64,000 bases of DNA, from contig NC_135364.1 of NCBI RefSeq assembly GCF_051622035.1, positions 1,817,001 to 1,881,000 on the forward strand. Direction: 5' to 3'. A model generated the notes under the pieces. The model was not told where the DNA came from, searched no databases, and saw only the letters and a program-made list of their open reading frames with translations. The stretch comes from Arctopsyche grandis (taxonomy: Eukaryota; Arthropoda; Insecta; Trichoptera; Hydropsychidae). The translations under genes were made by a program, and so were the position numbers. Positions 35,209-46,000 of this stretch are shown piece by piece. The stretch's first letter is position 1; every line of letters starts with the position of its first letter.

Positions 35209-35429
35209 CTTTTCCTCCCGTATTCTGCGCGCGCACATTAATACGGGAGGAAAAGCTTGTTCCTCTTGTTCCTGTTGTATCCTACTCGCGCAAATTAAGT
35301 GAGTATGTACCGTTTACCATGCACCATTTTTTTTTTTGATTTTTCGACTTAAGATCTTTCGATTTTCGATCTTTGCCTTCCGATATTTGCGTTTTCTGTA
35401 ATTTAACATTCTGTCTCGTCACGGAGACC
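35209..35429. mobile_element. Right half of a foldback element in pseudogene D
   Basis: Matches the centre and right arm of 28638-29015, from CCTCCCGTATTCTGCGCGCG through TTGCGTTTTCTGTAATTTAA to CGGAGACC. The left arm is missing; only the small inner hairpin remains. Confidence 0.8.
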
Positions 35430-36230
35430 GAAATATACTATACATTATACACATTTATGATTTGCATAAATATTATATGTAATGAGAATATAAATAAATA
35501 TTAAAATTAAATTGAATACTTAATATTAATTTACATAAAGTCGCAATGAAATTTTCCAGTTTTCATTTCAGGTATGATTTAGTTAGGAATACGTGGACTA
35601 ATGTGGCTCATATGTTAACACGACGTAGTCATCACGCAATAGAAGTAGTAGGGAAAGAAATTTATTCCATCGGAGGCTTAGACGTTAGTGGTAATAATTT
35701 AAACACAATGGAAATCTATGATACCCAACAAGATAAATGGACAGCAGCCCCACCAATGAAAGAAACAACAAATAGTTTTGCAGTAAGAATTCATTGTTAT
35801 ATTCAGGAATTCTACAACTGATCGGTTTTTGTCAATCAGCTATAAAGACAAACACACCACAGTAAAGTCTTCTTCGCTGAATACCATTTGTTGCAACTTA
35901 CAGGCTGTCGCAATGGGAGACCACATCTACGCTATTGGAGGTTATGATGGATCATCAGCTGTTAAATCAGTGAAGCGATTTGACATCAAGTCTCAAACCT
36001 GGACATCGGTGGCCAGTCTTCCTGTATCAATCTGGAGGCAAAAGGCGATTGCTTTCGACGAGAAAATCATTTGCATCGGTGAGTTTCGCAGTCATTTAAA
36101 TACAGTACGAATTTATCTTATTTAATGGACATTCTGTAATCTTAAAATTGGAACGTTTTATAAACACGACTCATTTGCTTTTTTTTAATTTATATATTAA
36201 AAAAGCAAATATGTCTTATAATAATTTCAG

Positions 36231-36396
36231 GAGGTAAACAATCAAATTCTGTGGTGGAGTTTAAATATGTACAGTACAAATTTATCTCATTCACTAGTCT
36301 TTCTGCGATCGTTCTTAAAATTGGCACGTTTTATAAACACACATCGTTTATTAATTTAATGTAAATATTAATCAATATGTCTTTAAATATTTTCAG
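36231..36396 (+). pseudogene. Internal duplication: exon 10 stub plus second intron 9 in D
   Basis: After acceptor TAATTTCAG the first 30 bases of exon 10 appear (GAGGTAAACAATCAAATTCT), then run directly into exon 9-proximal intron sequence (AAATATGTACAGTACAAATT), and the real exon 10 follows at 36397. Two alternative acceptors therefore exist 166 bases apart. Confidence 0.7.
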
Positions 36397-36530
36397 GAGG
36401 TGAAAATTCAAAATCAGTGCTGAAATACGATCCAGGCACAGACAAATGGACAGATCATGGATCAATTCCAGAAACACGTTCCATTTTTAATTTATTAGTA
36501 GCACCTATGCACATAATGAAGAATGAATAA

Positions 36531-38429
36531 ATTGTGAAATGAATATTCGAAAAATACGTATTTTATTTCAATTCAACATAATTACAGCAATCCTTATGAG
36601 CAATTGACAATGTGCTAACCATGTACTCGAGTCGTTAATATTTTCATCGATGAATGTAGTGGAAAACTTTCATCGTATCAAGGGAACGTTAAATTTTAAA
36701 AATTACAGACATCCGAACGCACTATCGTCAATTTGGCATACTAAGTATGTACATATGTATATTTATTAGGCTGGAATGAAATATGCGCAATTTACTGTTA
36801 CTTCAAAAGAATATCAAAAATATGAAAAAAAATTTAAAACGTCAAAATAAAAAGTAATTATTACCTCCGGTTTACAAATACTTATTAACTTTGAGATACA
36901 TATGCATGTAGTACAAAAATAAGACAAATATAAATTTTAGCTTGATACGTTCAATGTTGTGGAAAATATCTTGTGGTCACAAATGTTTTTCTTTAATAAG
37001 GGAAAAATATCGCACTTCCTGTTTTTCAAACTTTTTTCAAGATTTTTTTATTTGTTTGAAATTTATTGGATATTTTACGTGAAGAGCATATTTAAAAAAA
37101 ATATTGGATATTTTTCGTGAAGAGCACATTAAAAGAGTAGAAAAAAATAACAGAAGAAAAGTTGAATATTTGCATACTGCCACTTCCGGTAAATTTTATG
37201 TCTAACACGGCTTTTAAATTCTTTAAATATGAAATTTCAGTTCAATTCGCTGATAGTTTTGGGAGAAAATATCAAAAAATCTCGAATATGTACTTCTTCC
37301 GGTTGAAGTAAAGTATTTAAAATAATACTTGTTTATGTAATCTAATATATAATTTGGAAAGAGACTTTGGATATATGTATGTATCCTTCGTTCGTAGAAA
37401 CCCGTGACGTCATCGAACAAATTATTCGCTTTTTTCCGATTCAAAGGAATCGAAGTTCGAAAACGTGACCAGTGATGGTTTCTCAATTCAAATCAGTCAA
37501 AATCTCAAAATCGAATTTTCGCATGATCACAAAACTTCATACATTGTAATGTAATAATTAAAAATTACCATTAAATGACCATAAAAATTACCATTGAATA
37601 ACAATGTAACGTCAAAAACGACAAACATCATCAAAAATTTAAGGATATCGATCATAATTACATTAGAATAAATAATGAAAATACGTGGTATGCCAATTTT
37701 TCAATAATATAAGTTTTTCATTCCAAATTGACCTTTTTGTCATTTCAAATTGACCCTTTTTCATTTCAAATTGACCCTTTTTCATTTCAAATTGACCCTT
37801 TTTCATTTAAAATCGATCATTTTTTAATTTTTTGATTTTGACAGACAGCGTTTGTTGACAAAAAAAACTTATTTCGGTGGAATCCTCGAAAATATCGAAT
37901 ATTATAAAATTAATTTAATTTTTAATTTTTAATAAATTATTAATTTCGTTGATCCAAATAGCGATTTTTCACCGAATGCACAATTATGTGCACACAGGCG
38001 ACTAGTCACATATAATATTTATAGCATTTAATATTCTCACATGTTGCATTGTGTATGTACATATATTACATGTTTTATTGACAAACAGCAAATACTGTTC
38101 AAGTCGAATCATTGAAAAAATCGAATATTATGTCTATTTACTTGGTAGTCATGAACATACACTACCTACTAAACTACATGTTATTATGCAACAAAACTTA
38201 CAATATTATTATAATTGTAACAAAAATAATGAGAACCATTTCGTAAATGAAGTATTTTGGCAAGTTATCGAACAAATTTATGAAAAAGTGTTTTTATTAT
38301 TTCATTTTAGTAAAACCAAAATTGTAATTATAATTATTAAACATATGTATTTTATCCAAATAGTCACTTTATACTAACACACTTGTGTACATACATATAC
38401 ATAAATGGTTGAAAATATTTTTAAAAAAT
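36531..38429. other. Intergenic region with diverged CCGGTTTA repeats and a Helitron-like 5' end
   Basis: No gene. Units with TTACCTCCGGTTTACAAATA, CACTTCCGGTAAATTTTATG and CTTCTTCCGGTTGAAG (36860, 37185, 37300) resemble those at 43000-43440 and 45905. At 37341 TCTAATATATAATTTGGAAA then GAGACTTTGG is a Helitron-like 5' end after A. 37680-38150 matches the 5' flanks of other units (GACAGCGTTTGTTGACAAA). A short open frame at 38051-38377 looks random. Confidence 0.45.
37724..37828. repeat. 21-bp minisatellite, about 5 copies
   Basis: Units of TTTTTCATTTCAAATTGACC; outer copies are diverged. Confidence 0.85.
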
Positions 38430-38510
38430 CTTCATTATCTTAAGCATATAATGCTTTGAACAAAGTGGTCACGGGTTCAAATCCCAATGGTTTCTGCTGG
38501 CCATAAATAT
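38430..38510 (+). mobile_element. Partial tRNA-derived SINE head
   Basis: Contains GTGGTCACGGGTTCAAATCC, a good Pol III B-box, followed by TTTCTGCTGGCCA as in the fuller copy at 38751. The A-box region is degraded. Confidence 0.5.
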
Positions 38511-38750
38511 AAATACTATTCATTTATACGCATTAACTTTATTTCGAATACTTTTAACATTAAAATAAACACTATTCACTTGGTACACCTTTATTTCCAA
38601 TACTGTTACGTCAAATGTCATGCACTTAAATTTAGAAAATTTCGACATATGTATGTATATAATATCATGAACTTTTAATTGAATAGTTTTCAGTTGGCAA
38701 TTGAATGTTTGAGATATTTTTGAAGAAAATTGATATAATAAATATGATTC

Positions 38751-39035
38751 AACCAGCAGCGTAAACTAGTGGTTAGTATATATGCTTTCGAACATAGTGA
38801 TCACGAATTCAAGTCCCACTAGTTACTGCTGGCCAGACCTTAGATTTGTGACTCCAGGTCGATCGTATTCTATCAGAGTATGCCAATTTGTCTGATTTTC
38901 ATTAAAAAGGTTCCAACAAATTGGCAACCTTACCTATTTTCGCGCAAATCTCGAGTTTTCAGTAAATATCGAATTTTGCTGAATTGTATAAAATGCTGCA
39001 AATATAAAAAATTACAGATTTAACCAAAGATGTCT
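38751..39035 (+). mobile_element. tRNA-derived SINE
   Basis: The head has an A-box-like TAGTGGTTAGTATA (about 38767-38780) and a B-box-like GAATTCAAGTCCC (about 38805-38817) with tRNA-like spacing, then ACTGCTGGCCAGACC. The body carries GCCAATTTGTCTGATTTTCA and CCAACAAATTGGCAACC, also found in the minus-strand copies at 45565-45830 and 46020-46400. Retroposed by LINE machinery; no protein. Confidence 0.65.
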
Positions 39036-39390
39036 CTGTGGATGTTAATTTATATATGTTTTCTTTGTATAATACTAATAATACTTGATTCGAATGTACA
39101 ATTTTTCTGGCCAGGAAGGCGCATTGGGTTTGCCTGTTGGGCTTCCTCGTATATACATACATATTAGTATGGTTACATATGCATTCATATGGTTACATAA
39201 GGCATACATATGGTTAGTTTCTTGAGATTCAACAAGAGATTATTTGAATGAGATGAATGATTGGAATTTTGATTGTTTTTTTTTTTTGTTTTTTTCTTTC
39301 TTTTGTTTTGTAAAACTGGTGTGACGCTTTGGGGCAACCTATCAGGTCACACTGGTCATTTTATTGTTATTATTATTATAAATAATAAAT

Positions 39391-39392
<2 letters not shown>

Positions 39393-39477
<85 letters not shown>

Positions 39478-39490
39478 ATATATATATATT
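39393..39490. repeat. TA/TG dinucleotide microsatellite
   Basis: About 67 bases of TA, 17 bases of TG, then TA again. Long and likely variable in length between individuals. Confidence 0.95.
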
Positions 39491-39544
39491 AGTAAAGTAT
39501 AATTATTTACAAATTACATATGTACATGATTGATCAAATTAAGA

Positions 39545-39740
39545 TGATAGGTTTTTGAGCTCTTTTTCCTATTATACTGTACATTAACATTAGAATAATA
39601 TAATACTATGATAACTAACAAAATTAAATTAAAATTGTAAAATAGAAAATGATCTGTAGATCAGTAGCTATTCAAATAGATATAAGATGTATTGTGAACA
39701 TAATTTCGTAATAATAAAAAGCATTTAAAAATCAAAATAA
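39545..39740 (+). mobile_element. ~196-bp retroposon upstream of gene E, 12-bp TSD
   Basis: Same family as 2413 and 12887. Flanked by exact ATCAAATTAAGA repeats (39533-39544, 39741-39752). It starts TGATAGGTTTTTGAGCTC and ends AAAAATCAAAATAA. It lies about 280 bases upstream of the start codon of gene E, so it may affect its promoter region. Confidence 0.88.
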
Positions 39741-40013
39741 ATCAAATTAAGAAGAGGATTTTATCTTTCGGCTCAGGAATAATACATCAATTATATAATA
39801 TATGTATGTAGATCCATTCATCAATAAAAGTTGACGATCAATGATGCTTGAACCAGTACAGTGCGAAATCAATTTCTTATAACTTCAGTTGCCTTTAAGT
39901 TATAGTCTCGCTGAAGCGTTTTTGTGATAATTATCACAGGTCTTTTCTGATACAGATTTCAATATCGTTTCGGTGGTTTATTTATAATATAATATAGAAA
40001 ATTCTTCTCAAAA

Positions 40014-43000
40014 ATGTCAGAGTTCAATACAGAATATCAAGATCAACATACAAAAATTGTTTTGAAACGAATGTTTGATTTTTACGAAGAAGGTTTGTTG
40101 TGTAATATCGATTTGGTAGTCGGCAATAACAGGTTCGTGCATTTTGTGTGTATGGTATTTTTAAATAGAATTGTAATTAATTAACACAAACGATTTGCCT
40201 TTTCCAGATATCCAGTGCATAAACTGATCCTTGTTACAAATAGCGATTTCTTCAAAAGCAGAATTAATGATACAATCGATGAAATCATTATAGACGACAG
40301 TGATGAAATACTCGCCGATTCTGTCAAAAATACGATTCATTTTTTTTACCTCGGTGAAATTGGTAAGAATATATACATATATGTATAATGTGAATAGAAA
40401 CCGTGTGTTTATAAAAACATTTATATACATATCTTATGACTTCAATTTTATTTCAGACTTAGAACTAAATCTAGCTGTGAACATGATCAAATTCTCCAAA
40501 ATGATTCAGGCGTGTGAACTCGAAGAATATTGTTTGGCGTACCTTAGGAAGAATTATTTAGAAGTACGTTAATTAATGTATGACTTAATCATGCCGACTT
40601 CTATTTGATTTTACATGTATATAGATATTTTATATGGTGGATATTAACATATTATACATATAAATGCATTACTATATCCAGATTCCGATGTTTATATTAT
40701 ATCATTTAAATTTTACACAGAATACTTTCACCGTGACAAAACAAATAGATATTGCAATGGCAATTCTAGTTAAAAGACAAAACAGACAAGTCTGAATTTT
40801 GACCATATGTACATATGTATTCCTTTTCTTGAGAAAGCAAAAACAAAAAAAAAAACAGGGTTTAAAAATCAAGTGTTACATATGTAGATTTTTTTTTTAT
40901 TTAGTCACTCTCAATAGGCTTCCTACTCAATATTAAACCTTTGTTCCGTAATAGATTTTTCTTAATAGTTCTCTAAATTATTCTTGAACCCTTCAACTTC
41001 CTTTTGTTCAAAATTGTTTGCGTTAAGTTATATTTTAATTCGAGGAAAAAAGTATACATAAATTTACAGATCAGGTCATTAGAGCGGGAGGGTAAGACAC
41101 GAAGGCACTTTGTGTCAAATCATGTTCACAATACATCTTATATCTATTTTAATAGCTACTGATCTACTGATCATTTTCTATTTTAAAATTTTAATTTAAT
41201 TTTGTTAGTAATCATAGTATTATATTATTCTAATGTTAATGTACAGCATACTAGGAAAAAGAGCTCAAAAACCTATTTACAATTCCTATGACTGCTCATA
41301 ATATATCTAATACATAATATTAATTAAAGACTCTCCAAAGTCGATGACCTAAAGCAGATTGTGTTAAGGTAATCTGTGGTTTCAAAATATAATTTTATCT
41401 TGTATGGTATATATGTACATACTTATAACAGCTCGATAAAAAGAACTAAAACCTTGGTTTGTTACGAAATTTAATGATTCTCAATAACTAGGCCTCTAAT
41501 TCGACATAAAACTGTTGTTTCGTATATAGTTTTTCTAGAATCCTTCAACCTCCTTTTATTCAATATGGTTTTCGTTCATTTATCTTTTCATTCGAGGTAA
41601 AAAGTCACATGTTAATAAGAAGGGTGAAAAATAAAGCTCTATGTTTTCAAAACAAACGGTTACATAACGATGTTTTTCATATGGTAATCTAAAAAACCGA
41701 TTTATATTACAGATAATCCAAGAAGATGAATTCCTCAACATTAGCTGTGAACTCCTGGGTGATATTTTACAGTCGGATTATTTAAATATATCAAGTGAAG
41801 AGCAAGCATTTCAAGGATTGAAGATTTGGGTGCAAGGAAACTACGAGTACCGGAAAATGCATTTAGATACCCTGTTGAAATATATCAGATTACCTTTCTT
41901 ACCTATACAGGTATTTCCTGTTTCATTGTTGGTATATTCGAGGCGTTGAAAAATTACGTAGATAATTAAAATTCATTTATTTTTCAATATCTAATGGGAC
42001 TAACTAAATTTATAGTATATTATAAATGAAGTGAAACCACCCTGTGACGATTTACCATTCTGCTGTAAAATGCTGTTGGATACATTCACATACCAACATA
42101 ATCCTGAAAAGAGACTTGAAATCACTTCGATAAATTCAACACCTAGAAAGTGCTGCAAACAAACTATGTTAATTGTTGGAGGATACAGTAGTGATGTATG
42201 TATGAAATTTATTTTTAACTCAATTAATTCCAAGTTATGGCTATAGTTTATACAGTCCAATTTGATTTTTAGACTTCAGGTAATATTGAAGTATACGATG
42301 CTGACGATGATAAATGGTTTATATATCATAATTTGGACAGTCAAACTTGCCAGTTTGCGGCTGTCATCTTGAATAACAAACTGATTATTATGGGTGGTAA
42401 AGTTGGCAATATAACGACGAATAAGGTACCATTAGTTCCATTAGTAAATTTTAAGACTTTAATTTATATTTTACGGCATTCCACATATGAGTAATTGGCT
42501 CTCGTTTAGGAGATATGAGCGTTAAAAAAAAATGAGGAAATTTTTAACAGATTTTTGCAGTCTGTAAAAGTGAGTATTGGAATCAATAGTCAGATGTTTT
42601 TTCTAAGGATTGTGATTTTTTTTGTTTTGAAATACTTATAATTAATTATCTGGCGAAATTTTGAAGTCAAAAATATAGTTTTTATTTACATATTTTTTGC
42701 CCATAATATTATAAGCTATCATGTTTATAGGGATTGATTTTTTTTTCGATGATGTGAATTTTATTTTTATTTTTTCGAAACGTACTAATTCAAGCGGAAA
42801 ATGATTTTAAATCCAGTTAAAAAAATTCGGATGTGACCAACCCATGACTTTATCTATGTATTTGATTATTATTAGAAGTATAAAAAACGAAATTCGATAA
42901 TGAAATATGTGTATAAACATACATACACGTTCACACATACCGGCCATGAGACTAATTTCGATACAAATTGCAATGTAGGGAAACTTACATAGACAAAAGT

Positions 43001-46000
43001 TCCATTTCCGGTTGTCGGATTTTGTTTATATGTTTTTTATTACTTAACATTATTATAAATATATAATATCAAGAAGATGGAAAGAATTTAAAAGGTCAAA
43101 ATAAAATAATGAAATAGTGTTTTAAAAAAAATTACTACTTCCGGTTTATGAATTCTAGCCAAAACCTTATCAACCATAAGTTGGTACATAATACAAATAT
43201 AAATGTTCAGCTTTACAGGCTCAGTAGTGTGGAAAAAATCGTGAATTAAAAAAAAATTTGACTTTTTTAAGAGAAAAAAATCCCATTTCCGGTTTATTAA
43301 ATTTTATGATTTTTTTTATTTTCATCACATTGATACAAGGATTGTAGGTGAAATTTCTTCTGAAGAGCACACATATACAAAGGGTCGAAAAAAATAGTGG
43401 AAGAAAAATCGAACAAGAGTAAACTGCCACTTTCTTACTCACCGCCTGGAGTAATTCATATTGTAATTCAAATTATTTACCGCTCGAATTAATACGTTCA
43501 GATAAAATAAAATAAATATTGAGATTTGAAACCAACCCTTATAAACGTGGTAAAGTGAAAAATTAGAGAAATTAGCTGTTATTATTACAAAAAAAAAATA
43601 TGTAAAAAAGTATATATATTTTTTGACATTTAAAACTCGATAGATACTTAAATATACGTATTTTAAAGCAATAAAAAAATCAAAATCAATAGCAAAAACA
43701 TCTACCTATTGATTTAAATATTCACTTTCAGCACAGCAACACCACATTTTGAATTAAAGACCGTAAAAGCCAATAATTTGTAAAAACCGCACATTTTTTA
43801 TTTAAACGATCATATCCCTTAAACGAAAGCTAACCAACAAAAATTATTGCCATATTCGAATTTAATAAATCAGACATTGATTACAAAAATTGATTAGTTT
43901 TCGCTCTGAAAAGTAAAAAACATGATTTTTTGTTGCTCAGTGATATGGACAATCTGTTTTGACCAAATTAATTAAAGATTTATCTTTTTTGACCAATATG
44001 TATGCAATCTTTCGATCATATGTACATATGTACTTAATTACTTTTTAATACTTCAATCACCACTACTAAATGGGATCACTCTCCACTATTAAAATGTGTG
44101 TACATTCATAAGTTTGAAAGCATTACAGCATGAGTAAAAATAGTGATATACTTAACCACTTCATCGCCATAAGCGCACCGGTACGCGCGCCTTCATATTT
44201 AAGGCTATGACTCGAAATTAATTTTGGTTTTTTCACAGCGAAATCTAAAAATATCCTGTGATACTAATGAAAATGAAAAAAGTCAATATTTTTCGTTAGT
44301 TTGTTATATATTCAAGAGGTAGTATCAAGGGTTGGTACTGAACACATAATAAAACAATCGAATCGGTTTATAAAAACGCGTGGCGATTAAGTGGTTAATC
44401 AGAGAGAGGGATCTACATAGTTTTAGTGGTGGCTATTTATTCTGATTGATAAAAATATCATTAAAATTCATTAGTCGATGACTGCAAAATAATCCCAACA
44501 TTCGTGGTATGCGAATTGAATTGTATGCCTTTGAGGATTCATACAATCATTCTACCATTCATTTAATTTTTTGCTTTTTTCACAGGTATCTTGTTTTGAT
44601 CTTGTCACGAAGGAAACAACAGAATTACAAGTGATGAAAGAAAATAGGCGACTATTTACAGCCACCGTCATCGATGACCAAGTTTTCGTCCTCGGAGGAC
44701 GAAATGATTATAGCGAAACGACGAATTCCGTGGAAAGGTTATGTTCCCTTATGTTCCCTTTAATTTAAACTCACAAATTTTCTTACCCACGATATTTAAC
44801 GAGCTAGTCTATTATTTTTATCGTGTCGATTTTGATGAAACCTACTTATCTTGCATTTTGCATACTCCTTGCAAGATTTTTAAACAGGATACAAGCTGTG
44901 TTCCTTACTAGTGTGTGTGCCAGCAGGATTCAAGTCATACCCACTCTAACACGAGACCCCGAGCTGTTAAGTCTATGAAATTCGATCATAGGGCTTTAGA
45001 CCACATATATACATATGCTTCTAATAAATAATCAACTCCCTAATTATCACTTTAGGTGCATATATACAGGTCCAGTGGCGTGCCGTGAAAATCACCCTGT
45101 TTTTGTCTCACAGCCTTACTTACGTGTGCGCGAGCAGGATAGAAGGGGACTTGGTATGACGTCATCTAGTAATTTTCATGGCACGCTACTGTATATGTAT
45201 TTTATTTCACGAAGTCTTATCTATTAATAACTATTAAATAAATAAATCTATTAAGAAAGTGTCTTCCTGCAGCGAACCAACTATGCCAGGAGATTTAAAT
45301 ATTTCAAAATAATTAATTTGAACGGTGTTACATATATTAAATGATAATAATAAACAACAATAATAAATCTTTTGAAAAATATCCATAATTGCGTAAAAAA
45401 CGCGCCTTTCCATTATACGAAATGATTTTGTGAAAATGATACACACATTTATCGAATGATCTACGGTTCATATGTTGCTAGCTACTGCCTTTTTGTGCAA
45501 ATATTAATAAGAAAAATATTTATTCTAAATTACGATGAGGGTAGTGCAATCCTTACTGTTAATATTTATTTATTTTATTTTATACAGGTATACACCCGTT
45601 TTTATTAACACAACGTATATGTATGTACATATGTATTGTCAACATTGTATATAATTATGATTCAAGGCCAATTTACAAACAACGATCATCAAACATTAAA
45701 ATCATCATAGAGACATGTATGGACAAATTTTTGCAGCATTTTTAAATATCAAATTTTGCAAGAAATAGGACAGGATTGCCAATTTGTTGGAACGGTTTCC
45801 AATAAACTTTCAGAACTACTAGTTTACAGATTCTTTTCAAAACCTTATCAATTTTAAGATTGTACGCAAACGTTACATTTTTTCCTTTTTTCAGAAGAAA
45901 AAACCCCACTTCCGGTTTATCGGATATTTTTTACTTTATCTGTTTTTATATTTACATGATTGAAAGTAGAATTCCGAATATATAATACATATTGTAATTT

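Larger units (their letters stand above)
34375..36530 (+). pseudogene. KLHL copy D: exons 4-6 and 8-10 only
   Basis: Recognised exons: 4 at 34375-34572, 5 at 34659-34838, 6 at 34924-35076, 8 at 35572-35782, 9 at 35904-36078, 10 at 36397-36530. Each is open and has its splice sites. Exons 1-3 (all of BTB) and exon 7 (Kelch blade 3) are absent. Exon 6 ends in phase 0 while exon 8 needs two carried bases, so joining them gives AAG GTA TGA, an immediate stop. Exons 4-6 are a recent copy of gene C (27394-28095), including intron sequence; exons 8-10 come from another paralogue. A half foldback element lies where exon 7 should be. It is best read as a chimeric pseudogene, although either half could be used in an unusual transcript. 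Confidence 0.85.

Noticed and set aside
38460-38500. Functional tRNA gene suggested by GGGTTCAAATCC
   Set aside because: No cloverleaf could be formed and the A-box side is degraded; the motif recurs with a SINE body at 38751.
39273-39533. 86-codon open frame rich in IY repeats
   Set aside because: It is translation of the TA/TG microsatellite.
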